Shown in pieces: positions 1-9,954 of a DNA stretch of 34,150 bases (positions within the stretch are counted from its first letter, which is position 1; every line of letters starts with the position of its first letter). The DNA is from Prevotella sp. (GTDB taxonomy: Bacteria; Bacteroidota; Bacteroidia; Bacteroidales; Bacteroidaceae), in contig JAFRQC010000096.1 of the NCBI GenBank assembly GCA_017428805.1, positions 1-34,150 on the forward strand. The letters run 5' to 3'. The position numbers and the translations under genes were made by a program. Below the pieces are notes generated by a model that had not been told where the DNA came from, made no database searches, and saw nothing but the letters and a program-made list of their open reading frames with translations.

Positions 1-397
1 CGACCAGTCGGTCTATAGCCGCGACATCATCGAGGGTGTCATCGACCGTCTGACCACGGTGATGACCGAGTTGCTCACCTCGGGTGAGAGTGTGAAATGG
101 GACGGCCTCGGCACGTTCACGCCCTACGTGGAATCGACGGGTACCAACGATGTGGAGTCGTACGACGTGAATGTCAACGTGAAGGGCATCCACATCCGTT
201 TCATCCCTGAGAACACCAAGGGCGAGCAGTTGACCTCCCGCAAGTTCCGTGACCAGTGTACGCTTCAGCTGGCCGGTGTCTGGACGAAGCGCAACATCAC
301 CGTCGGCAACAAGAAGAAGGTGGTGCGTGAGTTCTTCACTTTGGCGGACTACAAGCTCAACCAGGAGCATCCCGCCGACAACAACCAGGGCGGTTAA
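1..397 (+). CDS. HU-like DNA-binding protein, C-terminal part (5' end outside window)
   Basis: The frame is open from the first bases of the window to the stop at 395-397, so the N-terminus lies outside. A GTG at 59 could be mistaken for the start, but coding continues upstream of it. The visible part has the HU/IHF-like pattern: a helical stretch followed by VKWDGLGTF near residue 37, then a beta-arm region and a basic segment (GNKKKVVREFF). This matches the HU-like (HU-HIG type) family common in Bacteroidales, small nucleoid-associated proteins of roughly 120-160 residues. The tail is short and hydrophilic, ending in NNQGG. The gene converges on the secreted-protein gene at 509-988, with a hairpin terminator between. 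Family membership is inferred from pattern; the exact role in nucleoid structure is unknown. Confidence 0.75.
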   Translation, partial: DQSVYSRDIIEGVIDRLTTVMTELLTSGESVKWDGLGTFTPYVESTGTNDVESYDVNVNVKGIHIRFIPENTKGEQLTSRKFRDQCTLQLAGVWTKRNITVGNKKKVVREFFTLADYKLNQEHPADNNQGG

Positions 398-436
398 TTC
401 TAAATTCTTAATTCTTAATTCTTGATTCTTAATTTT
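395..436. repeat. AATTCTTAATTCTTAA-type linker repeat
   Basis: An AT-rich, imperfect tandem repeat of about 8-9 bases (TTCTTAAT units) begins inside the stop codon of the HU-like gene. The same family, in either orientation, lies at 6318-6351, 8990-9022 and 14457-14490, always touching or near gene ends. Confidence 0.6.
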
Positions 437-458
437 ATAATTGAGCCATCAGAAAAAA

Positions 459-490
459 AATAAATCCCGACCGATTGGCCGGGATTTATT
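459..490. terminator. bidirectional hairpin terminator between convergent genes
   Basis: An 11-base perfect inverted repeat (AATAAATCCCG at 459-469, CGGGATTTATT at 480-490) with a 10-base loop sits between the HU-like gene (+) and the secreted-protein gene (-). The A-rich and T-rich flanks suit termination in both directions. Nearly the same stem recurs at 33966-34005. Confidence 0.75.
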
Positions 491-508
491 ATGTAGATAT
501 TATATCAA

Positions 509-988
509 TTATTCTTCAGTGATGGCGGAGAAGGTGAGCTTCTCGTAACCCTCGAAGTCGTCGAACTGCACCTGAAAGTTGGCATACTGGTAGTAGTTGC
601 CACCCGTATTGTGTGTGTCCTTGAGGGATTTGCTCTTGGCCAGCGCGTTGAGGATCTGGTTATAGACCTTCTTGTCGTTGTTGTCATCGGCAATCTGGAT
701 GGCCATCGAGGTCACCACGCCGTTCTCAATCTTGTAGGTGTAATCGCCAGAGGCATAGAGCTGGAAGTTTTCCGTCTCGAGGATGGTCTCCAGTTCACCC
801 ACGGCAGCCTCGAGTTCCTCCTTGGTGGAGTTCACGTAGTTGATGGGCTCCATGTTCTCATCGAGCTTGATATAGGTGGTATCTACGTCGTTGTTGACGT
901 TCGTCTCTTCTGCATACATTGCTGTAGCACCCACGAGCATCATCATGCCCATGAGCATCATCTTTCTTAATGTCTTCATCTCTTTCAT
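509..988 (-). CDS. small secreted protein of unknown function
   Basis: This 159-residue protein starts with a classical signal peptide: a basic, Met-rich n-region and a hydrophobic stretch ending at about residue 26 (TAMYA, then EETNVN). The mature part of about 130 residues is acidic, with alternating beta-like segments (FQLYASGDYTYKIENG) and no cysteines, lipobox or membrane span, so a soluble periplasmic or secreted product is expected. I do not recognise the family. An ATG at 979 is an alternative start, which would leave a shorter n-region. A Bacteroidota-type promoter lies just upstream at 1025-1055, and the gene appears monocistronic, ending at the 459-490 hairpin. Confidence 0.7.
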   Translation of the reverse strand: MKEMKTLRKMMLMGMMMLVGATAMYAEETNVNNDVDTTYIKLDENMEPINYVNSTKEELEAAVGELETILETENFQLYASGDYTYKIENGVVTSMAIQIADDNNDKKVYNQILNALAKSKSLKDTHNTGGNYYQYANFQVQFDDFEGYEKLTFSAITEE

Positions 989-1024
989 CTTGTTATCGTT
1001 ATCTCAAAAATCTCTTTCTGGGTG

Positions 1025-1055
1025 CAAAGGTAGCAATTATTAAGATACGCACCAA
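1025..1055 (-). promoter_or_regulatory. Bacteroidota-type promoter for the secreted protein gene
   Basis: Read on the minus strand, TACCTTTG at 1032-1025 matches the -7 consensus TAnnTTTG. A weak -33 element, TTGG at 1055-1052, lies about 20 bases upstream. The expected transcript start gives a leader of about 30 bases to the ATG at 988. Confidence 0.55.
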
Positions 1056-1142
1056 GTCTTTTTGGCAAAAAATATATAAAAAAGCCGTTTAGGGTGACGT
1101 TTTTGACTAAAGTCAAGCAGAAAAGTGACAAAATGTAATGGT

Positions 1143-1234
1143 TTCTCCCCTGAGCGGAGGGAGCCAGAGGGGGTCTGAGCAAGGGAATGATACGGCTGAT
1201 CAGACCACCCCTGACCCCTCCTACTCAGGAGGGG
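1143..1234. repeat. large imperfect inverted repeat (palindromic element)
   Basis: Two arms of about 35 bases (1143-1177 and 1199-1233) are reverse complements at roughly 25 of 35 positions. The right arm also holds a perfect 8-base palindrome, CCCCTCCT (1215-1222) and AGGAGGGG (1227-1234). It lies just downstream of the beta-galactosidase stop, in the 256-base gap before the secreted-protein gene. It could be a small dispersed palindromic element or a transcript-end structure. There is no run of U after the hairpin on the minus strand. Confidence 0.55.
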
Positions 1235-1244
1235 AAATTATTAC

Positions 1245-4451
<3,207 letters not shown>

Positions 4452-4473
4452 CGAATTATTTGTGAAATATTTG

Positions 4474-4481
4474 TAACTTTG
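4474..4481 (+). promoter_or_regulatory. -7 element for the DUF6057-like operon
   Basis: TAACTTTG on the plus strand lies 23 bases before the ATG at 4505. With the mirrored element at 4444-4451 it makes a compact divergent promoter region. A good -33 TTTG at the expected distance is not seen. Confidence 0.5.
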
Positions 4482-4504
4482 CAACAAATTTTATCAACTC
4501 GAGA

Positions 4505-6319
4505 ATGAAAAGAATCAAACCGACGGCCTTATGGCCTGCTGTGCTCCTCGTCATCGCCCTGTGCCTGCTCATCGGGGAAAGTGACTTGCTCTGGAAGGTG
4601 CAGCAGTATAATCTGTTTCTCTATTCCAAGCATTTCTTCCTGCAGCAGATGCTCGTCCCGGGGGGCTTGCTCTCGTATGCAGGCTGCTTCTTCACACAGC
4701 ATTTCTACCATGCCTGGCTGGGCGTCGTGCTGCTCTGCGGATGGTGGGCGCTGCTGATGTGGATGACGAAACGCACCTTCCGCATCACCGACAGATGGAT
4801 CGTCCTCACCCTTATCCCCGTAGTCATCCTGCTCGTGGCGGATATGTGCCTGGGCTACTGGCTCTACGCCATCAAGCTGAGGGGCTATTTCTTCGTGGCG
4901 ACGATAGGTACGACGGCCGTTGTAGGGTTGTTGTGGGCATTCCGGAGTCTGCCACAGAAGTTGCCCTACAGGGGCCTTCTGATGCTTCTGACAGCCATTG
5001 CAGGCTATCCGCTGATGGGAGCCTATGCGCTGGCAGCCGTCCTGCTGATGGGCGTGTTCACCTGGCGATTGTCGGGGAACAAGACACAGAACGCCATCCT
5101 CTCCCTCATAGCCCTGCTGACGATCATTGCCATACCGCTGACCTATTATAGGCTGGTGTATAACCAGACCAATATGGATGACCTCTGGACGACAGCCCTG
5201 CCTGTCTTCGCCATGCGGGAAAAGTATCCGGCGTATGACGTGCCCTATTACCTGTTGGCAGCGTTCTTCCTCATCCTCATAGCAACCTATCGTGAGGAAT
5301 GGGCAGTCAAACGACTGGCACCTTATAAATATTGGGGCGCACAGACACTATTGCTCGCCGTAATGGCAGGCTGCACCTGGCATTTCTGGTATAAGGACAA
5401 GAACTTCCACCGCGAACTGGCGATGGAGCGCTGTGTGGAACAGTGCGACTGGGAAGGGGTGATCCGTGAAGGCAAGAAACAAGATGGGGAACCCACCCGT
5501 GCCATCGTGATGATGCACAACCTCGCCCTGAGCCGTCTGGGACGCCAGTTAGACGAGATGTACAACTTCCCCAAGGGTTCGAAGAAACCCAACACCCCAC
5601 TGCCCGTCTATATGTACCACATCGCCGGACGACTCATCTATTACCAATACGGCATGCTCAACGACTGTCACCGCATCTGTATGGAGGAAGGCGTGGAATA
5701 CGGCTGGCGACCGGAACTGCTGCAGTATATGGCGCGATGCTCCATCCTGATGAACGAGGACCAGGCCGCCAGAAAGTTCCTCGACCTGCTGCGAGAGACA
5801 CAGTATTACGGCGAGTGGGCGGATCAGATGGAACCCCTCATCGGTCATCCGGAGAAGATGGCCGAGGCCCAGGAGACGGGACCCATCACCCATATGATGC
5901 ACTACAAGAACCGTCTGGGCGGTGATCAGGGCTACGTGGAACGACACCTCATGATGCATCTGTCGAAGAACGACGCCAACGATCCCTATTTCCAGGAGCA
6001 AGCTCTCCTTGCCACGCTCTGGACGAGGAATCCCGACGACTTCTGGCAACGGTTCGAAAAGTATGTCTCGCTGCGTCCACACCCCACGATGCCACGCATC
6101 TTCCAGGAGGCGGCCTATCTCTTTGCCGACATGCAGAACAAGGACGTCAGGAGCCTGCCCTTCGACCAGGGCGTGATACGAAGCTATGAGGCCTTCATGC
6201 AACAGCTGCAGCGTTACGACGGAGCGACGCTGGAACAGGCGAAGACAGTCCTCTATCCCTATTTCGGGAATACTTATTTCTATGAGTATTTCTTCCTAAA
6301 GGACATTACGTATATGTAA
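4505..6319 (+). CDS. DUF6057-like polytopic membrane protein with helical C-terminal half
   Basis: This 604-residue protein has about eight hydrophobic helices between residues 8 and 290 (for example WPAVLLVIALCLLIG and WIVLTLIPVVILLVADMCLG), followed by a soluble helical half from about 290 to 604. The soluble half resembles TPR-like helix pairs (LSRLGRQLDEMYN; HRICMEEGVEYGWRPELLQYMARCSIL). It resembles the Bacteroidales family annotated as DUF6057, recognised from memory and not checked. The function is unknown. Only about 30 bases separate it from the haem-motif beta-propeller lipoprotein downstream, and that gap is filled by a linker repeat, so the two are probably co-transcribed from the -7 element at 4474. 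A cell-envelope role is likely from topology alone. Confidence 0.7.
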   Translation: MKRIKPTALWPAVLLVIALCLLIGESDLLWKVQQYNLFLYSKHFFLQQMLVPGGLLSYAGCFFTQHFYHAWLGVVLLCGWWALLMWMTKRTFRITDRWIVLTLIPVVILLVADMCLGYWLYAIKLRGYFFVATIGTTAVVGLLWAFRSLPQKLPYRGLLMLLTAIAGYPLMGAYALAAVLLMGVFTWRLSGNKTQNAILSLIALLTIIAIPLTYYRLVYNQTNMDDLWTTALPVFAMREKYPAYDVPYYLLAAFFLILIATYREEWAVKRLAPYKYWGAQTLLLAVMAGCTWHFWYKDKNFHRELAMERCVEQCDWEGVIREGKKQDGEPTRAIVMMHNLALSRLGRQLDEMYNFPKGSKKPNTPLPVYMYHIAGRLIYYQYGMLNDCHRICMEEGVEYGWRPELLQYMARCSILMNEDQAARKFLDLLRETQYYGEWADQMEPLIGHPEKMAEAQETGPITHMMHYKNRLGGDQGYVERHLMMHLSKNDANDPYFQEQALLATLWTRNPDDFWQRFEKYVSLRPHPTMPRIFQEAAYLFADMQNKDVRSLPFDQGVIRSYEAFMQQLQRYDGATLEQAKTVLYPYFGNTYFYEYFFLKDITYM

Positions 6320-6351
6320 TTGAGAATTGAAAATTGAGAGTTGAGAATTAT
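6318..6351. repeat. AATTGAGAATTGAAAATTGAG linker repeat
   Basis: An imperfect tandem repeat spans the whole gap between the stop of the DUF6057-like gene and the ATG at 6350, and includes both codons in part. It is the same family as the repeats at 395, 8990 and 14457. Confidence 0.65.
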
Positions 6352-7888
6352 GATTACTAAGATAAACGTAGAAAAGTGGCTGAGGACAGGAGCGATCTCT
6401 TTCCTCTTTCCTCTTTTCACTTTCTTCTTATTGACCGCCTGTGGCGGTGGAATTCCGACGGAGTATCAGGAGGTGAATAAGCTGCCGGAGATTTATCCTG
6501 ACTATACCAGTGTCACGGTACCCATCAATATAGCGCCGCTGACGTTTGAGATGGAAAAGAAGAACACGGAGATGGCCGTGCGCTTCAAGGCCGGAGACGA
6601 GGAGGTGGTCTGCAACGGCACGAAGGCACAGCCCTCGTTAGACGAGTGGCAGTCACTGAAGGAGAAAGCCAAAGGAAAGGCCATCAGCGTGGAGGTGTTC
6701 GCGGAGAACGACGGCCAGTGGATGCGCTATAAGCCCTTCTCCATCTATGTCTCCAACGACTCGATTGATCCCTACATCAGCTACCGTCTCATCTCGCCGT
6801 CGTATGTGTCGTACGAGGAACTGACCATCAACCAGCGCTGTCTGGAGAACTACGACGAGAGCATCATCTACAACAATATGCTCTGCACGACAGCCACGGA
6901 GGGACAGTGCATCAACTGTCACAACTACCAGCAGTACAATCCACAGCGCATACAGTTCCATGCCCGTGAGAACCTGGGGGGCACCGTCATCGCCTACGAC
7001 GGTCAGATACGGAAGATCAACATGAGAAACGACTCGTTGCTCTCCGCCGGTGTCTATCCTGCCTGGCACCCCACCCTGCCCGTCATCGTCTATTCCACGA
7101 ACCGGACGCAACAGACCTTCCACATCACCGATCCCAATAAGATTGAGGTGTTCGACACCCAGAGCGACCTCATCGCCTATGACGTGGTGAAGAACGAGGT
7201 CACGAACATCGAGAAGGATTCCACGGAGTTCGAGGTGTTCCCCTTCTGGGCTCCCGACGGCAAGGCACTCTACTATTGCAGTGCCCACTTTGAATACAAC
7301 GACACGACAGACCATGGACGGGAGGCGATGGTCAGGACCTATGAGGTGAAATACAATCTCTATAAGAAAGCCTTCGACATGGAGACGATGACCTTCGGTC
7401 CACGGGAACTGGTGTTCGATGCGGCAGCCATCCACAAGAGCGCCACCCTGCCACGCATCTCACCCGACGGACGGTTCCTGATGTTCACCCTGGCAGAATA
7501 CGGGGTGTTCCACATCTGGCACCACGATGCAGACCTCTGGCTTTTGGATCTCACCACAGGTCAGGCACGGTCGATGAAGGAGCTCAATTCCAACGATACG
7601 GAGAGTTACCACGCATGGTCTTCCAATGGCCGATGGGTGGTGTTCAGCAGCCGTCGCTATGACGGCAACTACACCCGTCCATTCATCGCCCATATCGATG
7701 CCCAGGGACGAGCCACCAAGCCCTTCGAACTGCCATGTGCCGATCCGGACTACCACCGTCAGTTCATGAAGTGCTACAACATCCCCGAGTTCATGCGAGG
7801 CCCTGTCAACATCCGACCTCAGGACTTTGCTGACGTGTTAAATCGCGACGGAGAGCCCGTCAAGTATGTGCAACACCTGAACAAATAA
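6350..7888 (+). CDS. TolB-like beta-propeller lipoprotein with one CxxCH haem-binding motif
   Basis: ATG at 6350 is preferred to an in-frame TTG at 6341 and gives 512 residues. A lipoprotein signal (hydrophobic FLFPLFTFFLLTAC, Cys at about 31) suggests anchoring to a membrane. The N-terminal domain (about 35-180) is beta-rich and unassigned. Then comes CINCHNY at residues 187-193, a CxxCH motif typical of covalent haem c attachment. The rest (about 205-500) has repeated WD40-like/PD40 propeller blades (YPAWHPTLPVIVYSTN, FPFWAPDGKALYYCS, LPRISPDGRFLMFT, HAWSSNGRWVVFSS). Together these suggest a surface or periplasmic sensor or redox protein, but the function is not known. The hydrophobic core of the signal peptide is encoded by a CTCTTTC tandem repeat. 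It precedes nth by 5 bases. Confidence 0.75.
   Translation: MITKINVEKWLRTGAISFLFPLFTFFLLTACGGGIPTEYQEVNKLPEIYPDYTSVTVPINIAPLTFEMEKKNTEMAVRFKAGDEEVVCNGTKAQPSLDEWQSLKEKAKGKAISVEVFAENDGQWMRYKPFSIYVSNDSIDPYISYRLISPSYVSYEELTINQRCLENYDESIIYNNMLCTTATEGQCINCHNYQQYNPQRIQFHARENLGGTVIAYDGQIRKINMRNDSLLSAGVYPAWHPTLPVIVYSTNRTQQTFHITDPNKIEVFDTQSDLIAYDVVKNEVTNIEKDSTEFEVFPFWAPDGKALYYCSAHFEYNDTTDHGREAMVRTYEVKYNLYKKAFDMETMTFGPRELVFDAAAIHKSATLPRISPDGRFLMFTLAEYGVFHIWHHDADLWLLDLTTGQARSMKELNSNDTESYHAWSSNGRWVVFSSRRYDGNYTRPFIAHIDAQGRATKPFELPCADPDYHRQFMKCYNIPEFMRGPVNIRPQDFADVLNRDGEPVKYVQHLNK
6397..6420. repeat. CTCTTTC tandem repeat inside a signal-peptide coding region
   Basis: Two perfect CTCTTTC units and one extended unit (CTCTTTTCAC) encode FLFPLFT in the lipoprotein signal peptide. 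On the opposite strand this reads GTGAAAAGAGGAAAGAG, similar to the repeats at 8886-8917 and 3518-3545. Confidence 0.6.
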
Positions 7889-7893
7889 CTATT

Positions 7894-8535
7894 ATGAGAA
7901 AAGAAGAAAGATATGCGAGGGTTCTCGCCTATTTCCGGGAGCAGATGCCGGAGGTGAACACCGAACTGGAGTTCGGCAGTGTGTTCCAGTTGTTAGTGGC
8001 GGTGGTGCTGAGTGCCCAGTGTACCGACAAACGAGTTAATCAGGTGACGCCCGAACTGTTTCGCCACTATCCTGATGCCCGTTCGATGGCTCAGGCAGAA
8101 CCCGAGGATCTGTTGGTCTATATCAGCAGCGTGTCGTATCCCAATGCGAAGGCTGACCACCTTGTGAAGATGGCCCATCTGTTGGTGGAGCGGCATCATG
8201 GTGAGGTGCCTTCAGACATGAACCAGCTTCTCGATCTCCCTGGTGTAGGCCGTAAGACGGCGAATGTCATCCAGAGCGTCGCCTTCGGGAAGCCCACCCT
8301 CGCTGTGGATACGCATGTCTATCGCGTGGCACATCGCTTAGGACTGGTCACGCAGCGTGCCAACACCCCCTACAAAGTGGAAATGGAACTGACGAAGTAT
8401 ATCCCGGCGGAAGATATTCCCCGCGCCCATCACTGGCTCCTGTTGCATGGCCGTTATGTATGTACATCAAGAAAGCCACACTGTGAAAAGTGTGGCCTCT
8501 CTAATGTTTGTTGTTACCCTGTCCCCAATTCCTGA
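7894..8535 (+). CDS. nth: endonuclease III (DNA glycosylase/AP lyase)
   Basis: This 213-residue protein is of normal length for endonuclease III, which removes oxidised pyrimidines in base excision repair and nicks the resulting abasic site. The helix-hairpin-helix is LPGVGRKTANV (115-125), with catalytic Lys121. Catalytic Asp139 follows in LAVDTHVYRV. The C-terminal [4Fe-4S] cluster ligands are Cys190, Cys197, Cys200 and Cys206, in the C-x6-C-x2-C-x5-C spacing. An extra Cys207 is adjacent. The last 35 bases overlap, tail to tail, the end of the minus-strand Spy-like gene. It follows the beta-propeller lipoprotein gene by 5 bases and is probably co-transcribed with it, although the functions look unrelated. 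Confidence 0.96.
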   Translation: MRKEERYARVLAYFREQMPEVNTELEFGSVFQLLVAVVLSAQCTDKRVNQVTPELFRHYPDARSMAQAEPEDLLVYISSVSYPNAKADHLVKMAHLLVERHHGEVPSDMNQLLDLPGVGRKTANVIQSVAFGKPTLAVDTHVYRVAHRLGLVTQRANTPYKVEMELTKYIPAEDIPRAHHWLLLHGRYVCTSRKPHCEKCGLSNVCCYPVPNS

Positions 8536-8977
8536 ATGCCCGGCGGTGGAACCGTTCCTCGGCAATCAAGACATCAAATACCTTAGATGGACTAATCACA
8601 GTGAAAAACTTCTGATGATAGAGCTGTTGGATCTTCTTCTGTTCCAACTCATTGGCATCACGCCTCTCCACGAGCTTGCGACAGCTGGCATCATCGACAG
8701 GCTTGACAAAGCCTTCCTTCCTCACCTTCTCGAAGATGGCACGCTGCTTCTGCTGCATCTCCCGGAACAGGGGGAAGAACTTGGCTGCCTCCTCAGGGGT
8801 CAGATTGGCCTCCTTCGTGATAAACTGCTCCATCTCGGCCTGGAACTTCTCCGGAGAGAATTTCCTGGTTTCCTGAGCCATTAATGGTGAAAAGGTGAAA
8901 AGGTGAAAGAGTGAAAGCCACACGGCCTTCATCCAGACACTTTTTACCTGACACCTTATCATACGATATCTCTTCAT
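8501..8977 (-). CDS. Spy/CpxP-like periplasmic protein
   Basis: The ATG at 8977 gives 158 residues; a GTG at 8980 is in frame, and an ATG at 8932 would also keep the signal peptide. The signal sequence (about 16-35, ending SPLMAQ) is followed by an almost entirely helical, charged domain with LTPEEAAKFFPLF at 59-71, like the LTxxQ/LTPEEA helices of Spy, CpxP and CnrR-type proteins, which act as periplasmic chaperones or stress sensors. It is the last gene of a unit with an ECF sigma factor and a membrane anti-sigma protein, which fits a sensor or feedback role (inference). The hydrophobic core LFHLFTFSPL is encoded by an 8-base tandem repeat. Its 3' end overlaps nth by 35 bases. The family is assigned by pattern only. 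Confidence 0.72.
   Translation of the reverse strand: MKRYRMIRCQVKSVWMKAVWLSLFHLFTFSPLMAQETRKFSPEKFQAEMEQFITKEANLTPEEAAKFFPLFREMQQKQRAIFEKVRKEGFVKPVDDASCRKLVERRDANELEQKKIQQLYHQKFFTVISPSKVFDVLIAEERFHRRAFRNWGQGNNKH
8886..8917. repeat. 8-base tandem repeat (GGTGAAAA-like, four units) in a signal-peptide coding region
   Basis: The units are GGTGAAAA, GGTGAAAA, GGTGAAAG and AGTGAAAG. They encode the h-region of the Spy-like protein signal peptide on the minus strand. Eight is not a multiple of three, so slippage would shift the frame. Confidence 0.75.
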
Positions 8978-8989
8978 CACTCTTCCATC

Positions 8990-9022
8990 TTAATTCTTAA
9001 CTCTTAATTCTTAATTCTTAAA
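8990..9022. repeat. TTAATTCTTAA-type linker repeat
   Basis: An imperfect tandem repeat fills the space between the anti-sigma stop codon (9023-9025) and the start region of the Spy-like gene. It belongs to the same family as the repeats at 395, 6318 and 14457. Confidence 0.6.
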
Positions 9023-9376
9023 TTAGTACTCCGATGCCAGACAGGCATAGATATCCTGATTGTCGAGCATCATGTAGTCGGCAGCCTCCTCAAAGAAGGC
9101 ATCGTCGGGCTGACTCTGCTGAATAACTTCTGCCACATGTCCCTGGTTCTGCTGCGACTCACCGGGAATCACCAGCCAGGCAGCGGTAGACACAAACAGC
9201 GCACAGACGGCTGCTGCAGCCCACCACACGGGACGCATCCAAACCCTCCGAGCCTTAGGACGACGGTCGGGAATCTGTTCCATCACCTTCGTTGTCAACT
9301 GCTCGAAATAGCCCTCAGGCACCGTAAAAGGATTCCTGCGGCCAAGCTTGTCTGATATGTACTTTTCTTCTTCCAT
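9023..9376 (-). CDS. single-pass membrane anti-sigma factor-like protein
   Basis: The ATG at 9376 gives 117 residues. A longer frame from a GTG at 9415 would overlap the sigma gene by 8 bases. The cytoplasmic N-terminus carries NPFTVPEGYFEQL, a motif often seen in small Bacteroidales proteins encoded right after ECF sigma factors. One membrane span follows at about 48-70 (WWAAAAVCALFVSTAAWLV), then an acidic periplasmic tail. No zinc-binding HxxxCxxC anti-sigma motif is present, so it would have to bind the sigma factor in another way. The position between the sigma factor and the Spy-like gene supports a role in controlling the sigma factor (inference). Confidence 0.7.
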   Translation of the reverse strand: MEEEKYISDKLGRRNPFTVPEGYFEQLTTKVMEQIPDRRPKARRVWMRPVWWAAAAVCALFVSTAAWLVIPGESQQNQGHVAEVIQQSQPDDAFFEEAADYMMLDNQDIYACLASEY

Positions 9377-9407
9377 CGAATGTTTGACGTATAAGTATTC
9401 AATTGGT

Positions 9408-9944
9408 TTAATCACGTAGCTTAAAAAATTCAGAGATTTTCTTCACGGCGATGTGATAGGAGGCTTTTAGCGACCCTTCCGTGGTGCCCAGCATCTGACT
9501 GATGTCGCTGTATTTCAGTTCATCAAAATAGCGCAATTGGAACACAGTACGCTGAACGTCAGGCAGTTGTGAAATGGCTTCCTGCAATAGTGCCTCGGTC
9601 TCCGTACCGTCGAAATAGGGGTCAGCCAACAAAGAGCTGGCCACCGAATATTCATCTCCACTGACAGTCATACGCCGTTTGTTTTTGCGCAGCAGATCAA
9701 GCGCCTCGTTGATGGCAATGCGTGAGAGCCAGGTGAATGCCTTCGAATCGCCTCCGAAAGTATCGAGGGCGTTCCAGGCCTTCAGGAATGCATTCTGCAC
9801 CACATCGTCGGCATCATCATGGGTAAGCACGATCTTTCGGACCTGCCAGTAGAGCTGTTCACCATACTGACGCACAGCAGCCTCGAAGCCCTGACGTTGG
9901 GTCTCGGGGTTCAGGAGCATCTGTGTGATCTGCTGGTCGTCCAT
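9408..9944 (-). CDS. ECF-type RNA polymerase sigma factor
   Basis: This is a 178-residue sigma-70 family protein of the extracytoplasmic-function group. Region 2 is at about 35-95 (DDADDVVQNAFLKAWNAL and FTWLSRIAINEALDLLRK). Region 4 is at about 125-172 (LPDVQRTVFQLRYFDELKYSDI, with a helix-turn-helix in QMLGTTEGSLKASYH). The ATG at 9944 is preferred; a GTG at 9947 also fits. The start is 10 bases after the L,D-transpeptidase stop, which suggests co-transcription, and the next gene encodes a membrane anti-sigma-like protein. It probably directs transcription of an envelope-stress regulon, possibly including this operon (inference). Confidence 0.93.
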   Translation of the reverse strand: MDDQQITQMLLNPETQRQGFEAAVRQYGEQLYWQVRKIVLTHDDADDVVQNAFLKAWNALDTFGGDSKAFTWLSRIAINEALDLLRKNKRRMTVSGDEYSVASSLLADPYFDGTETEALLQEAISQLPDVQRTVFQLRYFDELKYSDISQMLGTTEGSLKASYHIAVKKISEFFKLRD

Positions 9945-9954
9945 CACCTATAAA

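Noticed and set aside
985..1182. Short frame upstream of the secreted-protein gene
   Set aside because: It runs through the promoter and the inverted repeat, and its translation has no signal or motif.
6653..7435. Open frame (260 codons) on the minus strand
   Set aside because: It is antisense to the beta-propeller lipoprotein gene, with Val/Leu/Gly-rich low-information sequence and no promoter or partner gene.
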